The notes under the pieces are model-generated. The model was not told the origin of the DNA and made no database searches. It saw nothing but the letters and a program-made list of their open reading frames with translations. DNA of 64,000 nt, from assembly GCF_026914185.1 (NCBI RefSeq), contig NC_070574.1, positions 3,562,501 to 3,626,500 on the forward strand. Reading direction: 5' to 3'. The translations under genes and the position numbers were made by a program. Position 1 is the stretch's first letter, and each line of letters starts with the position of its first letter. Below, one piece after another: positions 1 to 12,367 of the stretch. Source of the stretch: Puccinia triticina. Taxonomy: Eukaryota; Basidiomycota; Pucciniomycetes; Pucciniales; Pucciniaceae.

Positions 1-1318
1 AGGAAGATCAAAGACATTCATCTTGCTGCATCTCTGTCACCCACACAGTGTCTTGTGGGTTCCGCACCAAAATCCCCAGTTGAATTCAATGGGAAGAGGA
101 GTCGAGTCTTTGATCTGCTCTTGTATTCATCCATTAGTCCTCCAGGATTCTAAGTCAAATAACACATCCTCTGTATTTATTTATTTATACTTTTTTTTAA
201 AAATCTGAGCAATTAAAACAAGTGATTACTTTAATTTGGAAAATGATAACTTTGCACTCAATGTTTACAATTAAAGAAATTGATTGATATTTATACATAT
301 ATCCCCTCAGATCAATTGCTAATTGCTGAGGGATACTTGAAAGTTTTATTTTTTGAAGGTAACATGTACTTTTTGAGAAGTTGATATTATTTGTGATTTT
401 AGCTGATTTTGTTGAGTTTCTTGGTTTCATTAATTCCTTCCTGCTTGTAATTTTTTTTACTTCAACTATCTTATAATTTATTTGATAGTCTATATATTCC
501 ATTTTGTCATTGTCATTATTATTTTGTTTCATTGTATTATTTATTTCATTACTTATTTTACTATTTATTCTTTTTTCATTGTTATGTTTTGCTTTTTTGT
601 GAGAATGTCTTCTATGTGTTATTTATGTTTTGGAAGCAGGCTGTCTTGATGATATATTCACCTAGAAGTCCCAGCATTTTAGGCCAGTCAATCATTGATT
701 GGATTGGATTGGATTGGATTGTCATTTTTTTGCTTGTTCATGTCAATTTGATTTACACCATCACTTGGCTTCAAATTTTTGTATTGTAGTAAATCAATAT
801 GTATTTACAAAAAAAAAAATAAAGGGAATTCAAGCCTTAAGGCATGTCTACTTTGCCTACATAATCTACCAGTTTATAGAGTAAGGGCAACAATTTACTT
901 TTCTAAAAATTATTCTTTAGTGCTCAAAATAAGCAGTGGAATTTCAAGAACACATTGATGGATTGTAACCTTGTGCTACACTGAACATATCAACAGAATT
1001 CAAATGTAGTGATATCAGTGCAACTCAAGGCTATCATACAAGTGATTCTTAGCTAATATCAATGTTTTAATCATGGCAATGAGCCCACATTGCCTTGCTT
1101 TTGGGGGTGGTGAGGCTCATCAGCTTCCATGCCAGAATTGGCTGCTTGGGGCAAGTCTCTCTGTGAGAGAGAACCTGTGGGGCTCTCCTCCAGAGAGGCT
1201 GTTTTGAGCTCAGTGCACTGTGCATTATAATGAAGTGGAGTAACTTCCAAAAAATTCTAGGGTTTCATTTGTATGAACCTGGTATCAATTGAATATTGAC
1301 TCAAGAATGCTGCATGTC
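1..1318. other. Intergenic, AT-rich; no gene recognised
   Basis: No convincing coding region is present. The stretch 200-900 is very AT-rich with homopolymer A and T runs, and its short open frames look like chance. A simple repeat of the pentamer ATTGG, about five units, lies at 697-721. Confidence 0.6.
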
Positions 1319-1970
1319 TAGGGCTGGACCCCGGGGATGGGGTCAACGGGTATACCCGGCTATCCAACCCAACGGGTTGGGGGCCGGCAGTGTTTTCTTT
1401 GTAAAATACCCATTAGGTATTCTCCGGTATAAATGTTGGGACACTTTGCCAATCCCACAAGGACCAAAGGGTATTTGGGCTTGGTAAGAAAGCCTGAGAT
1501 AGCTTCCTCCGAGTCCGGGCTTTTTGGATTTTTTTTGAATGAAGAAAATCCTAAAAGAGTGTGTAAATTAAGAAATACAAAGTTATAATAGTAGGTCTCA
1601 TTGGGCGGTTTTGGCAACCTGTAACATAAACTTCCCAAAGCTCCAGAAGTACGCTGAAGAGAACGGGTACCCGCCAGGGAAAATACCCACATCTACCCAT
1701 GTACCCAACCCATTATCCGCGGGTATTTCCATGGGAGCATCACCCTTGGTTTTTTTCCTTGTATATTGGATGACTTCCCGTCGGAATCTGTGGGTCTCCC
1801 AGAAGTGATCTAGACCCCAAAAAGCTAGATTTCCCTGCAAAAATCTAGACTTTTTGGGTCTATGTTGACATCTGAGAGAGTCCCAGATCGCACGGGAAGT
1901 CCTCCATTCCCAACAGGTATTACCACGGCAGGGCTGGAGGCTCTTGGGTACCCCGCGGGGTCCAGCCCTA
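1319..1970. mobile_element. Non-autonomous hAT-type element (MITE), 652 bp
   Basis: The element begins TAGGGCTGGACCCC and ends with the inverted form GGGGTCCAGCCCTA. It is bounded by a perfect 8-bp direct repeat, TGCATGTC, at 1311-1318 and 1971-1978. An 8-bp target duplication with short inverted ends is the hallmark of the hAT superfamily. The interior is GC-rich, with several GGGTACCC/GGGTATACCC-like palindromes, a theme shared with the element at 41555-42204. No transposase frame is present, so it would need a partner in trans. Confidence 0.88.
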
Positions 1971-2289
1971 TGCATGTCAACTGGTAGCAGTTTCTTGAGC
2001 TTTTTTCATAAAGTACCACACTTGTTTGTTTGTTCTGATTGTGTTTTATCATTCAACTAAGCATTAGTAACACTCATTATCATCTCCACTCTCAGGCTCT
2101 CAAAGAACTTACATTCTCTTCTCATGAGAATCTAGACAAAGCCGGCAGGTCGCATTCAATACCAGCACACACTAATGGCCAACCGCCAATATAACCATTA
2201 CAATGCTTGAATTAATTACAAAATTTCTATTTTTGATGGTATTCAACAGAGGATTTTCTGGAGTTGAATTCGGATACTTCGCAGCCTCG

Positions 2290-3717
2290 TCACGCCCATG
2301 GCAAGGTGCCGGTGTATTCATCAATTCCATTGATCGGACACCAATCTAATAAACCTGTAGATAAAGACAACCGTCTAGTTCTAAGCTTATAATTTTTTGA
2401 GGATAAGTAAAGAAGGTAACTCGCACCTCGAATCTCGGGATTACTGCTAAGGTAGGGATGGAACCTTCGAAAGCCATTCCGTCTCTTACGCTTCTCCATC
2501 AAGCTCAAGTTACAGCCGTATAGATCTTTCTCAAATTCTAGGTAAACCTTTTTTTCTCCTTGGCTCATTGATAATTCAATTTCCCTTAAGTCTGAAATTT
2601 CCTTGGTTGATGATCTTGAAGCAAATCTATCCAGGTTAATAGGATCTAACCCGATATATTCAAATCGTTCTTGCGGCCATCTCATCGCTTTTCGGTGTAA
2701 ATCATTGAATCTTTTAGATTTTATTGAATGTCCGACTACCGTGATGTGTTTAGGATAGTGTCCTGTATACCTGATTTACGTATTTTCAAGGTGAGCTTTT
2801 TATGGATGCGAGCGAAAAAACTTTACAAACAGTTTTTTGTTCTTTAAATCAAAACAAATGATTATCACACAATCGACTCACTCACTCTTTGAACCTTGCA
2901 ACCGAGTATACCAAGTTGGTCCAACTATCCAGTGCAAATTCTTCAGTCGTAGTTTGCAAGGGGCCTAGGGATAATTTGTCATGCAATCCCATTTGGTTGG
3001 CAAGGCGGGAGTATGAGCCAGCCTCAGTCGACTGGTTTGCCTGAGGACGTGTCTGACCACCCGAATACACGAGCAGTGCAGATGGATCGCTGGAGACTGT
3101 GTGAACGGCCGTCTTGATATGGTTGATGAATGCGACTATCGAACTAGGAGGATGTCTGGCTTGATAGGGCTCCAGGATCCATTCTTTCGGATCGAGTGGA
3201 TCATGTAGTGCAGGATTGGCGCCGATGTAGATAGCATGGCCAGGAACGATGACCAGTTTTGTAAATTGCGAAAAGCTTGGTGGGACCGGATGTGTCCGGA
3301 AAGGTGGAGAAGGGATCTGAAAGTCGAGCTTGGAAATACATACATGTCAAGGGACCCAGAAAGCAATGAGCCACACTTGCGATGAGCTAGAGAAAGGACA
3401 TGTCTCAAGACAGACCTGTGATTTGAAGGACGTGATTGAAAAGATTGATCGGAGGTTAAAGTAGATACTCAGACAGCAGATGCTTGACAGGATCAAGACC
3501 GCCAAGTTCGTTGTCCGAGCACGAGCGAAGAGTGCGGCTGTATATGGGAGGGGTGGTCAGGGTGAGTTCTATGAAGATATTCTTGGGAATGGACGGAAAA
3601 ATGTTATGGACACTTACCAGATAAGAGTGAGGTGAGTCTGAGCCGATAGCGAGCAACCGATGACCCACGCAATCGATCGGTGGAGGAAGAGACTGGCAAG
3701 GGGAGTGAGCTAGGCAT
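2290..3717 (-). CDS. DUF218 (YdcF-like) domain membrane protein
   Basis: The gene has five exons on the minus strand: 3717-3618, 3537-3416, 3316-2886, 2770-2427 and 2354-2290. Phases are consistent and the total is 354 codons (353 aa). Introns are 72-115 bp with GT donors and AG acceptors. The start at 3717 was chosen because the ATG at 3731 would be out of phase with exon 2. Residues about 44-66 form one hydrophobic segment, so a single N-terminal membrane anchor is likely. The DUF218 core follows: a strand ending VIVPGH near residue 98, then YSGGQTR, TTEEFALDS and ITVVGHSIKSKRF, and a C-terminal FRRFHPYLSSNPEIRG block typical of fungal members. Bacterial relatives (YdcF, SanA) are membrane-associated or nucleotide-binding proteins; the fungal role is unknown to me. 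No stop or frameshift is seen. It diverges from CHL1 across 111 bp. Confidence 0.9.
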
Positions 3718-3828
3718 ACTTCCGAATTCAAGCAAGCCGAGCAGAATACTTCTTATGACGGCCTTGGTTATCAACAACAGAGCCAGTCGAACAGAACACG
3801 AACGTATCGAGCTGCTTGTCTACATGAA
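3718..3828. promoter_or_regulatory. Divergent intergenic region between DUF218 gene and CHL1
   Basis: Only 111 bp separate the two inferred start codons, so both 5' untranslated regions and any core promoters must lie here or overlap the opposite gene. No clear TATA box is visible. The spacing suggests a shared bidirectional promoter; this is an inference from geometry only. Confidence 0.5.
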
Positions 3829-6800
3829 ATGACTAACCAGGACAAAACACCCGAGCTCTTGCCTCTCAGCCCACCCGAGCAGTTCTCCTTTCCATTCGAA
3901 CCATGTAAGTCATTTCCGCCTGATCTATAAGCAACAACTCTCACCTTGGTATACATAGCATACTGACTCTGTCTCCCCTCTATCCCCAGATGAAATCCAG
4001 AATCGTTTCATGCGGGCCTTGTTCGACGTTATCGAACATCAGAAGGTTGGCATCTTTGAAAGTCCCACCGGAACGGTCAGTCAACCTAAAATAAGCATTA
4101 TCCAGTCAGCCGCCCCGATTAACTCGTCGCACCACACCAGGGCAAATCCCTTTCCTTAATCTGCGCTGCCCTCAGTTGGCTCGAATTGGACCGAAGGAGG
4201 GCTACGGAAGGAGCACTGGGCGAATTATTTGCGAAGCTCAAGGCTCAATCTCCACAAGGTCAGATCATCCAGATACTGCCATGTTTGCTCAGAACTAGGG
4301 AAAGCTTACCCACTCAAGATATTAAAATCACCGTTAATGGACAGAACCTGATTGGATACTGGAACAACATGTTGAACGCAAGCGGCGTGAGTTGATAGCT
4401 GAAGAAGATGCCCTGGAACAGCGACTTCAGTACATTCGTGATCAGGAAGCAGAATTGAAAAAGAAGCAAGGATCAAATCACCGTCGATTTCACTTATCAA
4501 AGAAACGCGTTCGTGAACCGGACTCTGATATCTTGCCACTTATAATGACCAACTCTAGAACTCTGGCTGATGATCTTGGCAACTTGCCAGAAAACTGAGA
4601 AAGGACATGATGACTCTGACGAAGACTTTGCTCCAGAAGCAATTAATGAGTCAATAGATGAAGTCGGCCCGAGCGGACTCCCACGAAGTGTACAAGAAAT
4701 GCTTGATAGGTTGGTCACGGCTATGTCTAAGCGGTTTATCCTGGGTTGCTGTTTGGTATGAATCAGTTCTCCCTCCGCACAGGCACACCGGTATAAAACC
4801 CCAACACGAAGAAGTCGAACTGGAGCCCGACTGTGTCAAGGTGGGATTTTTTTTGTCTTGGCATCAAACAGTCGTCTATCCAAGATCATCATATTCATTC
4901 GTAAATGTACCACTCCAGATTCTTTTCACCTCGCGGACCCATTCGCAATTGACTCAGTTCATCTCAGAAGTCCGTAAGACTTCCTTTCGAGATAGGGTCC
5001 GAGTCATCGCCCTTGGCTCCCGTGCAAGCTTGTGTATCAACCAGAGTGTGCGAGACAAAGCCCAAACCCTAGAAGCTATCAATGAAGCATGCATGGACCT
5101 CCAAAAGTCAGGTAAAGGGTGAAATTTGGACGCAAGGCTCTGCAGTAAATTCAAGCCGACTTATACCGTACCTATTTGAACGTGAAGAAAAGCGATGTCC
5201 ACACCTTCCTCCTTTAGACGAACAGGACAGGATGAACGACTTTCGTGATCACGCCTTGGTATGTTAAACACACGTCCACCTTTCGATACCTCAAAACCAT
5301 GCTAGAGGGAGCGGTGTGATAGATTTTCCGCATCTATTTATTGCTAGGCTCAAATTCATGACATCGAAGAGTTAGCCGAATTAGGCAAAGTCCGAAATTG
5401 TTGTCCATACTATGGATCCCGTAAAGCGGTGAGAAGAGCTCAAGTGCGCTTTCTGGACTGGAAATGGACTACTGCAAGATTCTGACGCACCACCTTTTTT
5501 GCTTTTCAATTACTTGTCAAGAACAGATTGTCACCCTCCCTTATAACTTGGTGAGTCAGAAAAAGCCATCAGAAGATAAGTTCCTTTGCTGACAAGCTTG
5601 CTGAATTATAGCTTCTCCAACACTCATCGCGCGAGGCTCTTGGAATATCTCTGGAAAAGTGAGCTAATTCTTAAACAACAAATTACGGTCGTATAAAAGA
5701 CTGACTGGGTATATCCTTGTAGGAATGTGGTGATCGTAGACGAGGCACATAACTTGATTGATTCTGTCTTGGGAATCCACACTGTATCATTATCCAATAA
5801 TCTGATAAACCAAATCCACGAAGCCTTCGAAACTTACGTAAATAAGTTCAGTCTGAAGCTGAAAGGGACAAACTTGGCCTATCTGAAACATTTGCTACGA
5901 GTGTTCAACTGCTTGCTCAACTTCTCAAAAAATTGGTCAAAAAATATTCCTCCGAATAAACTACGACACGAAGAAATAATCACGACGAATACCTTGTTAG
6001 AGAATTCGAGGGTCTTGGACCAGCTTAATGTTCTTGAACTCGAAAGATATCTTCAAGAAAGCAAAATTATTAACAAGGTAGCAGGCTATGCCACCAAAGG
6101 CGCAAAACTGGAAGATAAACGTCGGAACCCACAACAGGGGGATTCAAAGTGGTAAGGGCCTTTTGAAGAAGTCTTTGGTGCAAGTTTCTGGAGCTCATAA
6201 ATACAATTACGATCTGTTTTGTCTTATTTAAAATAGCTCCCGCTCCCGTTCGGCTTTGGTTACTGCATTCTACAAGATACAAGCCTTCATACTAGCCATG
6301 TCGAATGCAGACCAGGACGGAAGAATCCTGATGGTCTCAGAGAGATCCACTCTAGCCGATCCGCCCACGGTTACCATCAAGTACCAACTTCTTGACCCAT
6401 CATCAAGCTTTTCAGACATCGTTTCACAGGCAAGATCGATAGTTCTAGCGGGAGGAACAATGGCCCCGGTGCGTTTCGTTACTAAAACAACTTTTGCTAG
6501 GCTCCTAGTCAAATCACTGATCCTATAACCGGAATCGTTCGAGCTGATAAATTGAGAGTTATGTTCCAGTTAGACGACTTTCATTCACAGTTGTTCCCAT
6601 TTGTCAGCCCAGACAAGATCGTGGATTTTTCATGCTCGCATGCAAGTATTATTTCTTTCAGCTCCAGAGTCCGGGTCATTTTGAGCCACATTTATTCAAT
6701 TACAAATTGTCATCTTTAGATCGTTCCCCCCCAACATTTATTGGTCAGGGCTGTATCTAAGGGTCCCATGGGCACAACCCTTCAGCTAAAGTTCAACACA

Positions 6801-8055
6801 AAGAATGACCCCAAGATGGTAGGAATTTTGATATATTTTCCAGTCACTATTTATTTCGCAATCAGCAACATATGCTGAAAAATGCTCAAACACTTGCAAT
6901 TCTAGCAAGACGATTTAGGCCAATCAGTTGCCAACGTTTGTAACCTCATTAAGGATGGTGTCGTCTGTTTCTTCCCTTCCTACACTTCGTTGGATACATT
7001 AACGGAAAGGTGGAAAAAAACTGGGCTTTGGGCACGCCTAGAAAACAAAAAGAAGGTAAACATTTTTTATTCTTCGTTGAACAGACTAAGCAGCCATCGA
7101 ACTAAGAATGTCAACTACCTTTTGGTCAGATATTTGTCGAACCCAAAAGTACGACAGATGTTGATAAGATACTAAATGGATACGCTGCAGCCGTAAACCA
7201 ATCAACAAGTACCCCCTCCCTCTCATGCGGAGGATTGTTGCTTGCTGTCGTCGGTGGGAAACTCTCTGAAGGAATTAATTGTGAGAAAAACTTCGGCTTT
7301 TATTTCGGAATCAGCCACTCACGGCAAGATGACTTACTATCCACATCAATTTCCCTGCCTGATTTCTTTTTAGTTGCAAATAATCTTTGTCGGGCGGTCA
7401 TTGTTATCGGGATCCCGTACCCGAACTCTCAGTCGCTTGAATTGAAAGAACGTGTGAAGTATGTCGAGAACTTGAAGGGAGCTCAAAAAGATTCCGGAAA
7501 AACCTTCTGTTAGCCCTCTGACTCCCTCTGTGCAAAATTCAATCAAGCGGTGCCAAAATCAGCAAAAGTCGCAATCTTTTAATTTTCTCTTCTTTTTGTT
7601 TTCCCCAATCATCGATCATCTGTCAGATGCTAACTTGGCGTTTAAGGCTGTGGTGCGTGTGGTTTTATTTTCATAATTTCTCTCAGTGATGTTGATTTCT
7701 ATGGTATTTTTTTCTGTCGGTAAAAAATCTCTAACTGGATTGGATCGCAGAATCAATCCATAGGTCAGTTTGTCTCAGCATGCTCCTATGTCTATGTGTT
7801 CCAACGATATATCAATCCCTAAATTCTCGCGACGATAACTCACAATCTCCTAAAATCACAGGTCGAGCAATCAGACATTCGAAGGATTGGTCAGCAATCA
7901 TACTTCTGGATTCCAGGTATGGAGCGACCGAGAATGTGAACCGATTGCCTGATTGGATCAAGGCTGGCATGAAAACTACGGAAGGCTTTGGCTCACTGAT
8001 CAAAGATCTGGCCCAGTTTTATAATCAACGAAGACGGGAAGGATTATCGACTTGA
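3829..8055 (+). CDS. CHL1: Chl1/DDX11-family ATP-dependent Fe-S DNA helicase
   Basis: Exons are 3829-3904, 3990-4075, 4141-4258, 4345-4508, 4591-4709, 4783-4840, 4919-5111, 5188-5258, 5348-5428, 5527-5550, 5612-5658, 5723-6151, 6237-6468, 6570-6641, 6720-6818, 6906-7055, 7130-7280, 7374-7508, 7627-7652, 7751-7763 and 7862-8055. They sum to 846 codons (845 aa) with every junction in phase. Family members work in sister-chromatid cohesion and replication-fork processing in the nucleus. Visible motifs: Walker A GTGKS (residues 53-57, split by an intron), the TSRTHSQL motif, four cysteines of the Fe-S domain (in SLCIN, NEACMDL, KRCPHL and CCPYYG), the DEAH box in VVIVDEAHN (about 352-355), LAGGTMAP, SEGINF, VIVIGIPYPN and QSIGRAIRH. 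Two weaker points: the donor at 4509 (GTTCGT) is poor, and one donor is GC (6642). The gene looks intact. Confidence 0.97.
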
Positions 8056-8554
8056 GATGTGGGACACCAAAACTATTTTTTGTTCACTTGGACCCCTGCC
8101 TCCTTGAACCTGGAGTGCTTAGTTATCATCAAGTGTCCTTGTTTCCTCATTTTGCTCTCATCATGTCTTGGGGCTTCTAACCTCTGAAACGGTGGGTAGA
8201 TGTTTTGCTTGAGTCATCTAGGCAAGGTAGCACAGATGTCTCGTCAGCTCTTTCCAATGCATGTTTCCATGAGATTTTGCCCGGCATTGCTCCTTCCCAG
8301 CAACGGAAACAATGGATTTTTGGTTACATGTGTAATAAGGCTAGATTTGACAACTATGTAGGTAAATATATAGCCACTTCTACCCTCCCAACGAAGAGCG
8401 CCCCACGGGGATCACCGGGTCCGGGTGGGAGGCTCTGGCTACGTAAGCTCGATGTCCTTGGCAGGGCTTGGCGGTAACAAGGCTTCAGTCAGCACCAAAC
8501 GACTCTCCAACTCACCATATATTCCTCAAGACCTACAACCAAAACCACAACACG

Positions 8555-9830
8555 ATGAACCCGCCTGCTTCATCTGCCCAAGTAAACCGACCATCATCCT
8601 CATCGAATTCAAACGAATCCAACTCGCCCTCCATCAGCCCTGCCCTACTCACCCGTCGCCGTTTCTTACCATTGGATCCTCCTACTCCCACGAGTACGGC
8701 AACCAGAAACAGAACCAGCTCGAGGAACGACACTCACAGAACAGAATATCAGGATTCTACTAATGCTCTAGACACCCGTCGAAGAGAATCAGAGCCTCAA
8801 CGAAACGTCAGTACCACCACCTTGTTCGACTTGTTTCCTGACAGTCCTCACCTGATATGCTTTATCTACATCCACAGTTGATGGATATTCACCGAGATAC
8901 CCTAAGAGCAGCCGAGAGGACCATCAGCTTATTGAGAGAACAAGTTGAGCATTCTTGATCCACCGCTTTTTCTCACAGGATGACAACCAAACATCTTTCA
9001 GTCAACACACCCCCGATATTCAACATGATGATTATGCTCCGTAGATTCGGCTGCATGATGAACGTGCCCGCTTGTCTATCGCCTCCTTAGTCCCACCACC
9101 AGCACCAGTCGGGACCCCAGCGCGGACGCCGACCCAACGAGCGGCGCTTGAACGATCACTCTCCAGCCGGATCGCCATCCTCCAAGCGGACATTGAACGG
9201 CAACAGCTGCGGGCTAATGCAGTCGGGCTGATCCGAAGACCGGAGACGGAAGCCCTGCTCGAAGAACGCAACATGCTCATCGCACATCATGCCTCACCAC
9301 GAATCCCCCCTCGAGCTGTTTCGAACGCATGCCCCACCATCCCCTCCACGACCAGCATTGCAACGCCCAACAGGATTTACTCGGGCCGCTCGTCGTCGGA
9401 TCGCTGGCTCACTGGTGGCCAGAGGGACAACATCTCCTTCGGCTCATCCTCAGCCCGGCCTTGCTCGTCCGAGTTACAGCGGGACCATTACCATTCTGAA
9501 CGCTTCCTATCAGGACCTTCTTCCTCGTCAGCTCAAGAGGCATTAGAGCGAGAATGGGAACGCCAACTGGCAGACGGTGAGGTCGACTCAAACGGAGTTC
9601 CTATCCTCCCTGACCGCATGAAACAGATGCCGATCGAATGCCCCAATACTTCACGAACCTCGCATCACTCGTTCCCAGGATCGGCTACCACTCATCTCGG
9701 CAGACGCAATGTCGACGGCCTCGGCCTTCAACTGGCTCTCGTCGCCTCGTCTTCATTTACGAAAGACACCCGCCATCTCGATCCTTGCCCCAATAATCAA
9801 CTCAACTTCCAGCCACTCTGTCTCAGATAG
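8555..9830 (+). CDS. Unrecognised Ser-rich, coiled-coil protein
   Basis: Three exons (8555-8806, 8878-8943, 9045-9830) join in phase 0 to give 368 codons (367 aa). I do not recognise the family. The first 84 residues are rich in Ser, Asn, Pro and Thr. Exon 2 encodes a short helix (LMDIHRDTLRAAERTISLLR) that runs into charged helical sequence at the start of exon 3, and a second charged helix with SSRIAILQADIERQQLR follows. A late EALEREWERQLADGE segment is also helical; the rest is low complexity and probably disordered. There is no signal peptide or membrane segment. An ATG upstream in another frame was not used because the predicted splicing fits the 8555 start. Splice signals and a frame kept open through 786 bp of exon 3 argue that it is a real gene. 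Confidence 0.62.
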
Positions 9831-10360
9831 GCCTAGCCATCGCCCCCGGGCTCCCCGGGTATACCCGAGGGGATGACTGCCGGTCTAAGTCTCCGAGACG
9901 CCTCCTTGCCTGGACCGTATCCGGCCGGTACAGTCCACGGGCAGCCTCAGAGATATCCGCAGATATTTCAGATATTGTAATGAAACTGCTCAGGAGGGTA
10001 CATAGCGGCTACACGCTGGACTACTTTGACATAGCCACTTCGACATAGCCACTTGAATAGCCACTTAAAAGAAATGAAGAGAAAAAACATGATGTATTTC
10101 CAATTGAGAGTGATTCTTGTATGTAAAATAAGATAGCATAAATATAAAAAACAGGAGAAGATTTGGTTTTGTTTGGGAGTCAATCATCACCACTGTTGCC
10201 TCTATTATTGTGGTAGAAATGCTGGAATGTTGAGAGGCCTCTGTGAGATTGTGGGATTTATTGACGCTGCCCTCGACAGCTTTCCACAAGATCTATCCAA
10301 AAGTATGATTCGTCAGCTTGCGTCTATGCTGATATTTGGTGTTCTCTGGATTTTTATCAA
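9831..10360. other. Intergenic between convergent genes
   Basis: No gene is recognised. A short degenerate tandem repeat of a CATAGCCACTT-like unit lies at about 10027-10062. The stretch just after 9830 is GC-rich, with CCCGGG and GGGTATACCC palindromes resembling pieces of the hAT-type elements. The segment before 10361 is probably the 3' untranslated region of the minus-strand gene. Confidence 0.5.
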
Positions 10361-11537
10361 TTAACTTTCACAAGTGTTGCCGATTGACATTTTCTTAGTC
10401 AGGAACCGAGTGACTACCAGATCTACAATATCTCTCCATTCGGTCATAGCACCAAGCCCTGCACGATGATGTCCAAAAAAAATCATCAGCCAAAAGAAAA
10501 ACGGGCATGAAAATGTAACGAGGGCCAAATATCTTTCCAGATGGTTCTTACCTTTATCTCCACAAGCCAAAGTTTTTGAGATGGGTCCGTTGACTTCAAT
10601 TCCAATCTCTTCGGCTACTATCTTGATTTGCTTTCGGGTTAATGGGTGCTCATACATCAGAGTATTCATGGATGGAAAAATGATGACTGGCGTATCTTTC
10701 GGGTTGGTCGCCCTTATCAAACTGGTCTGCAAGAGGTTTAACAACGCGGCTTGAGTAAATCAATCCGTTTTCACCATATTTTTTTTTGTCTCTCTATCTT
10801 TGAACCCGTCGATGTACTTCCAAGAAGAGGACATGCATCTATAGAAGCTTGTCGACCTACCAATAAGTTATCACACAAGCCGTTGGAGATTTTGGCCAAA
10901 GTGTTTGCTGAGCATGGGCAAACTAGAATGACATCTGCCCATCTTCTGAGCTATCGGCGAGAAAAATTAAGCGGAAGCAAAATTATCAGCGGATTTTGTT
11001 TGTCGATCTCTCTTTTCCGAGCAGCCAGATCAGAAAAGGGATTATGCGCGACTGCAACCAACCTCAATATGAACAATCGGATCCGGAATTTTCTTCCAAC
11101 TCTGAAGAGGTAGAAGAATGAGTAAGTTTGTTTCCCGAAACTTTTCTTCAATCCAACAGCAAGCGGCCTACTCGTTTGTGAGAGTTCATACATAGACAAA
11201 GCCACACACCTGCCACTCTTCCTCATCAGTCCAGACCTTGACTGGTTCACCCTTAGCAGTAACGAGTTGACTGGGTTCAAAGAAGTGAAGCGCTGATGGC
11301 GTTGTGACTACCTGGACTTCTAACATCTCATACTGGCAAATTTACAAGACAGGATGGATCAGTCTCCATGGGCCAAAAAAAAGAACATCGACTACAACCG
11401 ATAAGAGAGGGATGAGTCTAGCATCGTAATCTGACCTTCGAAAGTTCTTGAACTATCGTTGGAAGCTTGATAGTGGCCACACTTCCCGAGGTACCGATCA
11501 GAACATTCAGTTTGCCGGGCTTCGACTGCTCTTCCAT
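10361..11537 (-). CDS. Phosphopantothenoylcysteine decarboxylase (CoA biosynthesis)
   Basis: Six exons on the minus strand (11537-11436, 11332-11210, 11101-11063, 10950-10861, 10726-10552, 10458-10361) add up to 209 codons (208 aa), the usual length of the enzyme. It decarboxylates 4'-phosphopantothenoylcysteine to 4'-phosphopantetheine using FMN, in the cytosol. Visible marks of the HFCD flavoprotein family are the N-terminal VLIGTSGSVATIKLP fold start, the active-site His in SALHFF (about residue 50), CPCSANTLAKISNGLCDNLL, the substrate-clamp motif PSMNTLMY (Asn about 139; most members have PAMNTLMW), and the catalytic Cys in LACGD (about 173). All key residues are present. The ORF is intact and all introns are GT-AG. 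In yeasts this family also includes Hal3/Cab3 phosphatase inhibitors, but this protein lacks their long acidic tails, so it is the plain enzyme. Confidence 0.95.
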
Positions 11538-12367
11538 TTTGGTTTCTGCTGGAAATGTTTGCAGCCTCAGGTACGGCTGTCAAGCCGAGTAGAGGTACAT
11601 GCAGCTCGGGTAACATTGTTAACGCAGCTAAGCGTCTCTACCAAATATTACCTTGGCTGGACGGGGGTCTGCGTGTATGTAGCAGATATCGTTGACATCA
11701 GGAACCCCAGCTGGATATGTGCACATCATGCTTGGTTCGAGACTTGCCGCTAAAATCTGGATACATTCTCGGAATGTGAGCGCCGACTCGGACCGCGAGT
11801 CTGAGGGGACAGAGAGCGCGGCCGCTGGTCGCTTGGCTTCAGAAGTCACGGCCGTTCAACGACTCAGCCCTCAACGAGGGATCTCATAAAGTCGGCGAGC
11901 CTACCGGGAAAGAGGACATCTCTCGGTCACTGGGATTGTCCGCTAATGGTACCGAAAGAGGGAGTCCACAGTCTCCAAGCTGGCGATTGGATGCTGGACC
12001 GGCAACACGGGAGAGATTTTGATGCCGCCTTACGCCGCAAGGAACGGCCAGTCTTCCCCTGGAACCTCAGGTTATCCCAGGTTCCTTGGCCTGCTGGCGA
12101 AGGCAACACAGTCCGATCGGAACAACAAACCACTGGGCACCACTCGGCCTCTGGTGACTACTGGGAAAAACTATATAAAGACGGCCAAAAGTAACCTTAG
12201 CCTTCATCCTCATCCTCATCCTCATCCTCTCCTCGGTCGCCTTACCTCACACAAGACACAGCATTCTTATCCACATCTGCTCATTGCCCGTTGAACAGAC
12301 TATCTTTCATTCGTTCGTTGGAATCTTCCTTCTTTCCATCAGATCCTCAATTTTACATCATACCATC
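11538..12367. promoter_or_regulatory. Upstream region of the DPBB pseudogene, with TATA box
   Basis: The region lies between two divergent genes. A good TATA element, TATATAAAG, is at 12172-12180, about 190 bp before the start codon at 12368. A CATCCT simple repeat follows at about 12205-12229 in the presumed leader. Open frames on both strands at 11628-11889 mirror each other and show no recognisable domain, so I do not call them genes. Confidence 0.55.

Noticed and set aside
5112..5145. A 34-bp intron in CHL1 (GTAAAG to CTGCAG)
   Set aside because: The acceptor at 5187 gives a 76-bp intron, keeps phase and yields the conserved KRCPHLPPL junction, so no ultra-short intron is needed.
6469..6500. 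A 32-bp intron in CHL1
   Set aside because: The acceptor at 6569 gives a normal 101-bp intron and joins TMAP directly to LDDFHSQLFPFVSP as in the family.
11628..11889. Small genes on either strand upstream of the decarboxylase gene
   Set aside because: Mirror-image open frames without domains, splice partners or a preferred strand.
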